Positions 43,700 to 57,399 of a stretch of 64,000 nt of DNA are shown piece after piece. Source of the DNA: Osmia lignaria lignaria (lineage: Eukaryota > Arthropoda > Insecta > Hymenoptera > Megachilidae); assembly GCF_051020975.1 (NCBI RefSeq), contig NC_135035.1, forward strand, positions 3,596,001 through 3,660,000. Direction: 5' to 3'. The position numbers were made by a program, and so were the translations under genes. Below the pieces are notes generated by a model that made no database searches, had not been told where the DNA came from, and saw nothing but the letters and a program-made list of their open reading frames with translations. Numbering within the stretch: position 1 is the first letter of the stretch; every line of letters starts with the position of its first letter.

Positions 43700-46600
43700 A
43701 TGAAATGTAGATATACTACTAATGATATTGTTATTAAATGTACAGTGATCTGTGGGATCGAATCATTATATTTCATTATATCTAGTGTAGATATGGTAAT
43801 AATGACATTGGTACTAAATGTAGGTACACTGATCTGTTGGGATGTATCACTATATGACATTATATCTAATGTAGGTACAGTAATAATGATATTGTTATTG
43901 AATGTACATTGATCTGTGGGAAGGGATCAGTATATTTCATTATATCGAATGTAGATACAGTAAGAATGATAATTGTTATTTAATGTACATTGATCTGTGG
44001 GACGTAATCACCACATTACATTATACCTAACGTAGATATAGTTATAACGATATTGCTATTATATGTACATTGATCTGTGGGAGGGGATCAGTATATTACA
44101 TTATATGTAATGTAGATATAGTACTAATGATATTGTTATTACATGTACATCGATCTGTGGGAAGGTATCAGTATATTACATTATATCCAAAGTAGATATA
44201 GTATGAATGATAATTGTTATTAAATGTATCTTGATCTGTGGGAATGAATCAGTATACTACCTTACATCCAACGTAGATATGGTAATAATAATATTGTTAT
44301 TAATTGTACATTACATATCTAATGTAGATATAGTACGAATGATATTGGTATTATATGTACATTGATCTGTGGGAAGGGATCAGTATATTACATTATATCC
44401 AATGTACATATAGTAATAATGATATTGTTATTAAATGTACACTGATCTGGGGGACGTAATCACCACATTACATTATACCTAACGTAGATACAGTTATAAC
44501 GATATTGCTATTATATGTACATTGATCTGTGGGAAGGGATCAGTATATTTCATTATATCGAATGTAGATATAGTGCTAATGATATTGTTATTAAATGAAC
44601 ATTGATCTGTGGGAAGGCATCCGTATATTACATTATATCTAATGTAGATATGGTAAAATTGCAATTGTTTTTAAGACTACATTACATACCTAATGTAGAT
44701 ATAGTACGAACGATGTTGTTATTAAATGTACATTGATCTGTGGGACGGAATCAGTATATTACATTATATGTAATGTGGATGTAGTACTAATGATATTGTT
44801 ACTATATGTAGGTTGATCTGTAGGAAGGGATCAGTATATTACATTATATCTAATGTAGATATAGTACTAATGATATTGTTATTATATGTACATTAATCCT
44901 TGGAAGGGAATCCGTATATTACGTTGTAACCGATGTAGATATAGTAATAACGATATTGCTATTATATGTACATTGATCTGTGGGAAGGGATCAGTATATT
45001 TCATTATATCGAATGTAGATATAGTACGAATGATGTTGTTATTAAATGTACATTGACCTGTGGGAATGAATCAGTATATTACGTTATATCAAAAGTACAT
45101 ATAGCACTAATGATATTGTTATTATATGTACATTGTTCTGTGGGATCGAATCAGTATATTACGTTATATCTAGTGTAGATATGGTAACAATCACATTGGT
45201 ACTAAATGTAGGTACATAGATCTGTTGGAATGTATCACTATACGACATTATGTCTAATGTGGATATAGTAATAATGATATTGTTATTAAATGTACATTCA
45301 TCTGTGGGAATGAATCAGTATATTACATTATATCGAATGTAGATATAGTGCTAATGATATTGTTATTAAATGTACATTGATCTGTTGGAATGTATCTGCA
45401 TATGACATTACATATCGAATGTGGATATAGTACCAATGATATTGTCATTAAATGTACATTGATCGGTGGGAATGAATCTGTATATTTCATTATATCGAAT
45501 GTAGATGTGGTGCTAATGATATTGTTATTATATGTACATTGATCTGTGGGATCGAATCAGTATATTACGTTATATCTAGTGTAGATATGGTAACAATCAC
45601 ATTGGTACTAAATGTAGGTACATAGATCTCTTGGAATTTATCACTATACGACATTATGTCTAATGTAGATATAGTAATAATGATATTGTTATTGAATGTA
45701 CATTCATCTGTGGGAATGAATCAGTATATTACATTATATCGAATGTAGATATAGTGCTAATGATATTGTTACTAAATGTACATTGACCTGTGGGTAGCAA
45801 TCAGTATATTACGTTATATCTATTGTAGATATGGTAATAATGACATTGGTACTAAATGTAGGTACATTGATCCGCTGGAATGTATTACTATATGACATTA
45901 TATCTAATGTAGATATAGTAATAACGATATTGTTATTAAATGTACATTGATCTGTGGGAATGAGTCAGTATATTACATTATATCGAATGTAGATATAGTA
46001 CTGATGATATTGTTATTAAATGTACATTGATCTGTTGGAATGTATCTGCATATGACATTACATATCGAATGTGGATATAGTACCAATGATGTTGTTATTA
46101 AATGTACATTGATCTGCGGGAAGGAATCAGTATATTACATTATATCTAATGTAGATACGGTAATAATGATATTGTCATTAAATGTACATTGATCTGTGGG
46201 AATGAATCTGTATATGGCATTACACCTAATGTAGATATGGTAATAATGATATTGTTATTGAATGTACACTACATATCTAATGTAGATATAGTACCAATGA
46301 TATTGTTATTACATGTACATTGATCTGTGGGAATGAATCAGTATATTACATTATATGGAACGTTGATATGGTAATAATGATTTTGTTGTTAAATGTACAC
46401 TACATATCTAATGTAAATATAGTAATAATGATATTGTTATTAAATGCACATTGATCTGTGGGAATGAATCAGTATATTACATTGTCTCTAATGTAGATAT
46501 GGTAATAATGATATTGATACGAAGTGTACATTACATATCTAATGTAGATATAGTACTAATGATATTGTTATTATATGTACATAGATCTGTGGGAATGTAT

Positions 46601-46855
46601 CAGTATATCACATTATATGGAATGTACAAATAGTGCTAATGATATTGTTATTAAATGTACATTGATCTGTGGGTAGCAATCAGTATATGACATTATATCT
46701 AATGTAGATATAGTAATAATGATATTGTTAATAATGTACATTGATCTGTGGGAATGAATCTATAAATTACATTGTATCGAATGTAGATATAGTGCTAATG
46801 ATATTGTTATTAAATGTACATTGATCTGTGGGTAGCAATCAGTATATTACATTAT
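43700..46855 (+). repeat. 3,156-bp higher-order repeat, copy 6
   Basis: This is the duplicate of copy 4 (offset 12,211 bp), full length and in phase. Its upstream flank carries GGTACTAATG at 43,345-43,354, where its sister has GGTAATAATG. Confidence 0.85.
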
Positions 46856-49084
46856 ATGAAATGTAGATATACTACTAATGATATTGTTATTAAATGTACA
46901 GTGATCTGTGGGATCGAATCATTATATTTCATTATATCTAGTGTAGATATGGTAATAATGACATTGGTACTAAATGTAGGTACACTGATCTGGTGGGATG
47001 TATCACTATATGACATTATATCTAATGTAGGTACAGTAATAATGATATTGTTATTGAATGTACATTGATCTGTGGGAAGGGATCAGTATATTTCATTATA
47101 TCGAATGTAGATACAGTAAGAATGATAATTGTTATTTAATGTACATTGATCTGTGGGACGTAATCACCACATTACATTATACCTAACGAAGATATAGTTA
47201 TAACGATATTGCTATTATATGTACATTGATCTGTGGGAGGGGATCAGTATATTACATTATATGTAATGTAGATATAGTACTAATGATATTGTTATTACAT
47301 GTACATCGATCTGTGGGAAGGTATCAGTATATTACATTATATCCAAAGTAGATATAGTATGAATGATAATTGTTATTAAATGTATCTTGATCTGTGGGAA
47401 TGAATCAGTATACTACCTTACATCCAACGTAGATATGGTAATAATAATATTGTTATTAATTGTACATTACATATCTAATGTAGATATAGTACGAATGATA
47501 TTGGTATTATATGTACATTGATCTGTGGGAAGGGATCAGTATATTACATTATATCCAATGTACATATAGTAATAATGATATTGTTATTAAATGTACACTG
47601 ATCTGGGGGACGTAATCACCACATTACATTATACCTAACGTAGATACAGTTATAACGATATTGCTATTATATGTACATTGATCTGTGGGAAGGGATCAGT
47701 ATATTTCATTATATCGAATGTAGATATAGTGCTAATGATATTGTTATTAAATGAACATTGATCTGTGGGAAGGCATCCGTATATTACATTATATCTAATG
47801 TAGATATGGTAAAATTGCAATTGTTTTTAAGACTACATTACATACCTAATGTAGATATAGTACGAACGATGTTGTTATTAAATGTACATTGATCTGTGGG
47901 ACGGAATCAGTATATTACATTATATGTAATGTGGATGTAGTACTAATGATATTGTTACTATATGTAGGTTGATCTGTAGGAAGGGATCAGTATATTACAT
48001 TATATCTAATGTAGATATAGTACTAATGATATTGTTATTATATGTACATTAATCCTTGGAAGGGAATCCGTATATTACGTTGTAACCGATGTAGATATAG
48101 TAATAACGATATTGCTATTATATGTACATTGATCTGTGGGAAGGGATCAGTATATTTCATTATATCGAATGTAGATATAGTACGAATGATGTTGTTATTA
48201 AATGTACATTGACCTGTGGGAATGAATCAGTATATTACGTTATATCAAAAGTACATATAGCACTAATGATATTGTTATTATATGTACATTGTTCTGTGGG
48301 ATCGAATCAGTATATTACGTTATATCTAGTGTAGATATGGTAACAATCACATTGGTACTAAATGTAGGTACATAGATCTGTTGGAATGTATCACTATACG
48401 ACATTATGTCTAATGTGGATATAGTAATAATGATATTGTTATTAAATGTACATTCATCTGTGGGAATGAATCAGTATATTACATTATATCGAATGTAGAT
48501 ATAGTGCTAATGATATTGTTATTAAATGTACATTGATCTGTTGGAATGTATCTGCATATGACATTACATATCGAATGTGGATATAGTACCAATGATATTG
48601 TCATTAAATGTACATTGATCGGTGGGAATGAATCTGTATATTTCATTATATCGAATGTAGATGTGGTGCTAATGATATTGTTATTATATGTACATTGATC
48701 TGTGGGATCGAATCAGTATATTACGTTATATCTAGTGTAGATATGGTAACAATCACATTGGTACTAAATGTAGGTACATAGATCTCTTGGAATTTATCAC
48801 TATACGACATTATGTCTAATGTAGATATAGTAATAATGATATTGTTATTGAATGTACATTCATCTGTGGGAATGAATCAGTATATTACATTATATCGAAT
48901 GTAGATATAGTGCTAATGATATTGTTACTAAATGTACATTGACCTGTGGGTAGCAATCAGTATATTACGTTATATCTATTGTAGATATGGTAATAATGAC
49001 ATTGGTACTAAATGTAGGTACATTGATCCGCTGGAATGTATTACTATATGACATTATATCTAATGTAGATATAGTAATAACGAT
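46856..49084 (+). repeat. 3,156-bp higher-order repeat, copy 7 (truncated, 373 bp deleted)
   Basis: This is the duplicate of copy 5. It keeps the same 373-bp whole-monomer deletion and the same CTGGTGGGATG marker, so the deletion predates the 12-kb duplication. Confidence 0.82.
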
Positions 49085-49150
49085 ATTGTTATTACATGTA
49101 CATTGATCTGTGGGAATGAATCAGTATATTACATTATATGGAACGTTGAT

Positions 49151-52100
49151 ATGGTAATAATGATTTTGTTGTTAAATGTACATTACATATCTAATGTAAA
49201 TATAGTAATAATGATATTGTTATTAAATGCACATTGATCTGTGGGAATGAATCAGTATATTACATTGTCTCTAATGTAGATATGGTAATAATGATATTGA
49301 TACGAAATGTACATTACATATCTAATGTAGATATAGTACTAATGATATTGTTATTATATGTTCATAGATCTGTGGGAATGAATCAGTATATCACATTATA
49401 TGGAGTGTACAAATAGTGCTAATGATATTGTTGTTAAATGTACATTGATCTGTGGGTAGCAATCAGTATATGACATTATATCTAATGTAGATATAGTAAT
49501 AATGATATTGTTAATAATGTACATTGATCTGTTGGAATGAATCTATAAATTACATTGTATCGAATGTAGATATAGTGCTAATGATAATGTTATTAAATGT
49601 ACATTGATCTGTGGGTAGCAATCAGTATATTACATTATGTCCCATGCAGATATAGTAACAAGATATTGTTATTAAATGTACATTGATCTGTGGGAATGAA
49701 TCAGTATATTACGTTATATCAAATGTACATATAGCACTAGTGATACTGTTATTATATGTACATTGATCTGTGGGAATGAGTCAGTATATTACATTATATC
49801 GAATGTAGATATAGTACTAATGATATTGTTATTAAATGTACATTGATCTGTTGGAATGTATCTGCATATGACATTACATATCGAATGTGGTTATAGTACC
49901 AATGATATTGTTATTAAATGTACATTGATCTGCGGGAAGGAATCAGTATATTACATTATATCTAATGTAGATATGGTAATAATGATATTGTCATTAAATG
50001 TACATTAATCTGTGGGAATGAATCTGTATATTTCATTATATCGAATGTAGATATAGTGGTAATGATATTGTTACTAAATGTACATTGACCTGTGGGTAGC
50101 AATCAGTATATTACATTATATCTATTGTAGATATGGTAATAATGACATTGGTACTAAATGTAGGTACATTGATCTGCTGGAATGTATTACTATATGACAT
50201 TATATCTAATGTAGATATAGTACTAATGATATTGTTATTAAATGTACATTGATCTGTTGGAATGTATTTGCATATGACATTACATATCGAATGTGGATAT
50301 AGTACCAATGATATTGTTATTAAATGTACATTGACCTGTGGGAATGAATCAGTATATTACGTTATATCAAAAGTACATATAGCACTAATGATATTGTTAT
50401 TATATGTACATTGATCTGTGGGATCGAATCAGTATATTACGTTATATCTAGTGTAGATATGGTAACAATCACATTGGTACTAAATGTAGGTACATAGATC
50501 TGTTGGAATGTATCACTATACGACATTATGTCTAATGTGGATATAGTAATAATGATATTGTTATTAAATGTACATTCATCTGTGGGAATGAATCAGGATA
50601 TTACATTATATCGAATGTAGATATAGTGCTAATGATATTGTTACTAAATGTACATTGACCTGTGGGTAGCAATCAGTATATTACATTATATCTATTGTAG
50701 ATATGGCAATAATGACATTGGTACTAAATGTAGGTACATTGATCTGCTGGAATGTATTACTATATGACATTATATCTAATGTAGATATAGTAATAACGAT
50801 ATTGTTATTAAATGTACATTGATCTGTGGGAATGAGTCAGTATATTACATTATATCGAATGTAGATATAGTACTAATGATATTGTTATTAAATGTACATT
50901 GATCTGTTGGAATGTATCTGCATATGACATTGCATATCGAATGTGGATCTAGTACCAATGATATTGTTATTAAATGTACATTGATCTGCGGGAAGGTATC
51001 AGTATATTACATTATATCTAATGTAGATACGGTAATAATGATATTGTCATTAAATGTACATTGATCTGTGGGAATGAATCTGTATATGGCATTACACCTA
51101 ATGTAGATATGGTAATAATGATATTGTTATTGAATGTACACTACATATCTAATGTAGATATAGTACCAATGATATTGTTATTACATGTACCTTGATCTGT
51201 GGGAATGAATCAGTATATTACATTATATGGAACGTTGATATGGTAATAATGATTTTGTTGTTAAATGTACATTACATATCTAATGTAAATATAGTAATAA
51301 TGATATTGTTATTAAATGCACATTGATCTGTGGGAATGAATCAGTATATTACATTGTCTCTAATGTAGATATGGTAATAATGATATTGATACGAAATGTA
51401 CATTACATATCTAATGTAGATATAGTACTAATGATATTGTTATTATATGTACATAGATCTGTGGGTAGCAATCAGTATATGACATTATATCTAACGTAGA
51501 TATAGTAATAATGATATTGTTAATAATGTACATTGATCTGTGGGAATGAATCTATAAATTATATTGTATCGAATGTAGATATAGTGCTAATGATATTGTT
51601 ATTAAATGTACATTGATCTGTGGGTAGCAATCAGTATATTACAATATATCCCATGTAGATATAGTAACAAGATATTGTTATTAAATGTACATTGATCTGT
51701 GGGAATGAATCAGTATATTACGTTATATAAAATGCACATATAGCACTAATGATATTGTTATTATATGTACATTGATCTGTGGGATCGAATCAGTATATTA
51801 CGTTATATCTAGTGTATATATGGTAACAGTCACATTGGTACTAAATGTAGGTACAAAGATCTGTTGGAATGTATCACTATACGACATTATGTCTAATGGA
51901 GATATAGTAATAATGATATTGTTATTAAATGTACATTGATCTGTGGGAATGAGTCAGTATATTACATTATATCGAATGCAGATATAGTACTAATGATATT
52001 GTTATTAAATGTACATTGATCTGTTGGAATGTATCTGCATATGACATTACATATCGAATGTGGATATAGTACCAATGATATTGTTATTAAATGTACATTG

Positions 52101-52870
52101 ATCTGTGGGAAGGAATCAGTATATTACATTATATCTAATGTAGATATGGTAATAATGATATTGTCATTAAATGTACATTGATCTGTGCGAATGAATCTGT
52201 ATATTTCATTATATCGAATGTAGATGTGGTGCTAATGATATTGTTATTATATGTACATTGATCTGTGGGATCGAATCAGTATATTACGTTATATCTAATG
52301 TAGATATGGTAACAATCACATTGGTACTAAATGTAGGTACATTGATCTGTTGGAATGTATCTGCATATGACATTACATATCGAATGTAGATATAGTACTA
52401 ATGATATTGTTGTTAAATGTACATTGATCTGTAGGTAGTAATCAGTATATTACATTATATCTAATGTAGATATGGTGATAATGATATTGTTATTAAATGT
52501 ACATTACATATCGAATGTAGATACAGTACTACTGATATTGTTATTAAATGTACATTGATCTGTGGGTAGTAATCAGTATATTGCAATATATCTAATGTAG
52601 ATATGGTAATAATGATTTTGTTGTTAAATGTACATTACATATCTAATGTAAATATAGTAATAATGATATTGTTATTGAATGCACATTGATCTGTGGGAAT
52701 GAATCAGTATATTACATTGTCTCTAATGTAGATATGGTAATAATGATATTGATACGAAATGTACATTACATATCTAATGTAGATATAGTACTAATGATAT
52801 TGTTATTATATGTTCATAGATCTGTGGGAATGAATCAGTATATCACATTATATGGAGTGTACAAATAGTG
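49151..52870 (+). repeat. 3,452-type unit, right side of the 12-kb block and beyond
   Basis: It aligns with 12,951-16,670 at offset 36,200 bp, including the GTGCGAATGAATCTG variant at about 52,187 (about 15,987 in the earlier copy), which is outside the 12-kb duplication. After about 52,435 it also follows the 20,337 block. Confidence 0.78.
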
Positions 52871-54255
52871 CTAATGATATTGTTATTAAATGTACATTGA
52901 TCTGTGGGTAGCAATCAGTATATGACATTATATCTAATGTAGATATAGTAATAATGATATTGTTAATAATGTACATTGATCTGTGGGAATGAATCTATAA
53001 ATTACATTGTATCGAATGTAGATATAGTGCTAATGATATTGTTATTAAATGTACATTGATCTGTGGGTAGCAATCAGTATATTACATTATATCCCATGTA
53101 GATACAGTAACAAGATATTGTTATTAAATGTACATTGATCTGTGGGATCGGATCAGTATATTACGTTATATCTAGTGTAGATATGGTAACAGTCACATTG
53201 GTACTAAATGTAGGTACATAGATCTGTTGGAATGTATCACTATACGACATTGTGTCTAATGTAGATATAGTAATAATGATATTGTTATTAAATGTACATT
53301 GATCTGTGGGAATGAATCAGTATATTACATTATATCTATTGTAGATATGGTAATAATGAAATTGGTACTAAATGCACGTACATTGATCTGTTGGAACGAA
53401 TAAGTATATTACATTATATCAAATGTAGATATAGTACTAGTGATATTGTTATTATATGCACATTGATCTGTGAGAAGTAACCATTATATTACATTATATC
53501 GAAAGTAGATATAGTGCTAATGATATTGTGATTAAATGTACATTGATCTGTGGGAATGAATCAGTATATTACATTATATGAAATGTAGATATACTACTAA
53601 TGATATTGTTATTAAATGTACAGTGATCTGTGGGATCGAATCATTATATTTCATTATATCTAGTGTAGATATGGTAATAATGACATTGGTACTAAATGTA
53701 GGTACACTGATCTGTTGGGATGTATCACTATATGACATTATATCTAATGTAGGTACAGTAATAATGATATTGTTATTGAATGTACATTGATCTGTGGGAA
53801 GGGATCAGTATATTTCATTATATCGAATGTAGATACAGTAAGAATGATAATTGTTATTTAATGTACATTGATCTGTGGGACGTAATCACCACATTACATT
53901 ATACCTAACGTAGATATAGTTATAACGATATTGCTATTATATGTACATTGATCTGTGGGAGGGGATCAGTATATTACATTATATGTAATGTAGATATAGT
54001 ACTAATGATATTGTTATTACATGTACATCGATCTGTGGGAAGGTATCAGTATATTACATTATATCCAAAGTAGATATAGTATGAATGATAATTGTTATTA
54101 AATGTATCTTGATCTGTGGGAATGAATCAGTATACTACCTTACATCCAACGTAGATATGGTAATAATAATATTGTTATTAATTGTACATTACATATCTAA
54201 TGTAGATATAGTACGAATGATATTGGTATTATATGTACATTGATCTGTGGGAAGG
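52435..54255 (+). repeat. Copy of 20,337-22,157
   Basis: The alignment is collinear at offset 32,098 bp, with shared markers GATCGGATCAG (53,147/21,049), CATTGTGTCTAATG and GTACTAGTGATATTG. One difference is TATATGCACATTG near 53,456 against TATATGTACATTG near 21,358. At about 54,249 it skips 240 bp (three 80-bp monomers) relative to 22,151-22,390 and continues with GGGAAGGCATCCG. Confidence 0.8.
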
Positions 54256-54371
54256 CATCCGTATATTACATTATATCTAATGTAGATATGGTAAAATTGC
54301 AATTGTTTTTAAGACTACATTACATACCTAATGTAGATATAGTACGAATGATGTTGTTATTAAATGTACAT

Positions 54372-57300
54372 TGACCTGTGGGAATGAATCAGTGTATTAC
54401 ATTATATCGAATGTAGATATAGTGCTAACGATGTTGTTATTCAATGTACATTGAACAGTGTGTAGTAACCAGTATATTACATTATATCTAATGTAGATAT
54501 GATAATAATAATATTGTTATTAATTGTATATTACATATCTAATGTAGATATAGTACTAATGATATTAACATTAAATGTACATTGATCTGTGGGAATGAAT
54601 CAGTATATTACATTATACCTCATGTAGATATAGTGCTAATGATATTGTTATTAAGTGAACATTGATCTGTGGGAATGAATCAGTATATTACGTTATATCG
54701 GATGTAGATATAGTCCCAATGATATTGTTATTAAGTGTACATTGATCTGTGGGAATGAATCAGTATATTACATTATATCGAAGGTACATATAGTACTAAT
54801 GATATTGGTATTAAATGTACATTGATCTGTGTGAATGAAGCAGTATATTACATTATATCTCAGGCAGATATTTTGCTAATGATATTGTTATTAAATGAAC
54901 ATTGATCTGTGGGAATGAATCAGTATATTACATTATACCTAATGTAGATATAGTAATAATGATATTGTTATTAAATGTACATTGATCTGTGGGAATGAAT
55001 CAGTGTATTACATTATATCGAATGTAGATATAGTGCTAATGATGTTGTTACTAAATGTACATTGATCTGTGGGTAGTCGTCAGTATATTACATTATAACT
55101 AATGTACATATGATAATAATAATATTGTTATTAATTGTGTATTACATATCTAACGTAGATATAGTACTAATGATATTAACATTAAATGTACATTGATCTG
55201 TGGGAATGAATCAGTATATTACATTATACCTCATGTAGATATAGTGCTAATGATATTGTTATTAAATGAACATTGATCTGTGGGAATGAATCAGTATATC
55301 ACATTATATCGAATGTAGATATAGTACTAATGATATTGTTATTAAATCTACATTACATATCTAATGTAGGTATAGTACTAATGATATTGTTATTAAATGT
55401 GCATTGATCTGTGGGAACGAATCAGTATGTTACATTATATCTAATGTAGATATATTTCTAATGATATTGTAATTAAATGTACAAATAATCTGTGGGAATG
55501 AATCAGTATATTACATTATATCGAATGTAGATATAGTACCAATGATATTGTTATTAAATGTACATTGATCTGTGGGAACGAATCAGTATATTACATTATA
55601 TCGAATGTACATATAGTACTAATGATATTGGTATTATATGTACACTGATCTGTTGGAATGAATCTGTACATGACATTATATCTATTGTAGATATAGTAAT
55701 AATGGTATTGTTATTAAATGTACATTGATCTGTGGGAATGAATCAGTATAATACATTATATCAAATGTAGATATAGTACTAATGATATTGTTATTAAATC
55801 TACATTACATATCTAATGTAGGTATAGTACTAATGATATTGGTATTATATGTGCATTGATCTGTGTGAACGAATCATTATATTACATTATATCTAATGTA
55901 GATATGATAATAATAATATTGTTATTAATTGTATATTACATATCTAATGTAGATATAGTACTAATGATATTAACATTAAATGTACATTGATCTGTGGGAA
56001 TGAATCAGTATATTACATTATACCTCATGTAGATATAGTGCTAACGATATTGTTATTAAATGAACATTGATCTGTGGGAATGAATCAGTATATTACATTA
56101 TATCGAATGTAGATATAGTACCAATGATATTGTTATTAAGTGTACATTGATCTGTGGGAATGAATAAGTATATTACATTATATCGAATGTAGATATAGTA
56201 CAAGTGATGGTGTTATTAAATGTACATTGATCTGTGGGTAGTAATCAGTATATTACATTATATCTAATGTAGATATGATAGTAATAATATTGTTATTAAT
56301 TGTATATTACATATCTAATGTAGATATAGTACTAATGATATTAACATTAAATGTACATTGATCTGTGGGAATGAATCAGTAAATTACATTATACCTCATG
56401 TAGATATAGTGCTAATGATATTGTTATTAAATGAACATTGATCTGTGGGAATGAATCAGTATATTTCATTATATCGAATGTAGATATAGTACCAATGATA
56501 TTGTTATTAAGTGTACATTGATCTGTGGGAATGAATAAGTATATTACATTATATCGAATGTAGATATAGTGCTAACGATATTGTTATTAAATGAACATTG
56601 ATCTGTGGGAATGAAACAGTATATTACATTATATCGAATGTAGATATAGTGCTAATGATGTTGTTATTAAATGTACATTGATCTGTGTGTAGTAACCAGT
56701 ATATTACATTATATCTAATGTAGATATGATCATAATAATATTGTTATTAATTGTATATTACATATCTAATGTAGATATAGTACTAATGATATTCGCATTA
56801 AATATACTTTGATCTGTGGGAATGAATCAGTATATTACATTATAACGAATGTAGATATAGTACTAATGATATTGTTATTAAATCTACATTACACATCTAA
56901 TGTAGGTATAGTACTAATGATATTGGTATTATATGTACATTGATCTGTGGGAATGAATCAGTATATTACATTATATCGAATGTAGATATAGTACAAGTGA
57001 TGGTGTTATTAAATGTACATTGATCTGTGGGTAGTAACCAGTATATTACATTATATCTAATGTAGATATGATAATAATAATATTGTTATTAATTGTATAT
57101 TACATATCTAATGTAGATATAGTACTAATGATATTAACATTAAATGTACATTGATCTGTGGGAATGAATCTTTATATTACATTATACCTCATGTAGATAT
57201 AGTGCTAATGATATTGTTATTAAATGAACATTGATCTGTGGGAATGAATCAGTATATTACATTATATCGAATGTAGATATAGTACCAATGATATTGTTAT

Positions 57301-57399
57301 TAAATGTACGTTGATCTGTGGGAATGAATCAGTATATTGCATTATATCGAATGTAGAAATAGTACCAATGATATTGTAATTCAATGTAAATTGATCTGG
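54372..57399 (+). repeat. Irregular domain of 80- and 51-bp monomers
   Basis: This stretch lacks the 84-bp class and I see no 82-bp copies. Its monomers are close to the standard form, with private markers: CATTATACCTCATGTAG, GATATGATAATAATAATATTG, GTATATTACATATC and GATATTAACATTAAATG. The last marker occurs at 54,561, 55,172, 55,966, 56,337, 56,788 (as GATATTCGCATT) and 57,130. Its spacings of 611, 371, 451 and 342 bp are sums of 80s and 51s (7+1, 4+1, 5+1, 3+2); 794 is within 1 bp of 8+3. No fixed higher-order period is visible. About 55,550-56,050 recurs at 58,920-59,420 inside the 2,740-bp unit (offset 3,366 bp), making this domain one parent of that unit. Confidence 0.78.

Larger units (their letters stand above)
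40178..52134 (+). repeat. 12-kb duplicated block, right copy
   Basis: This is the second copy of 27,967-39,923 at offset 12,211 bp. The left breakpoint lies in the ATAGTACTAATG core shared by 27,967 and 40,178. The right one falls after GGAAGGAATCAGTATATTAC near 52,134, where the right copy continues as in 15,935 (offset 36,200 bp). Both breakpoints lie inside conserved monomer sequence, as expected for homologous exchange between misaligned arrays. Confidence 0.87.
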
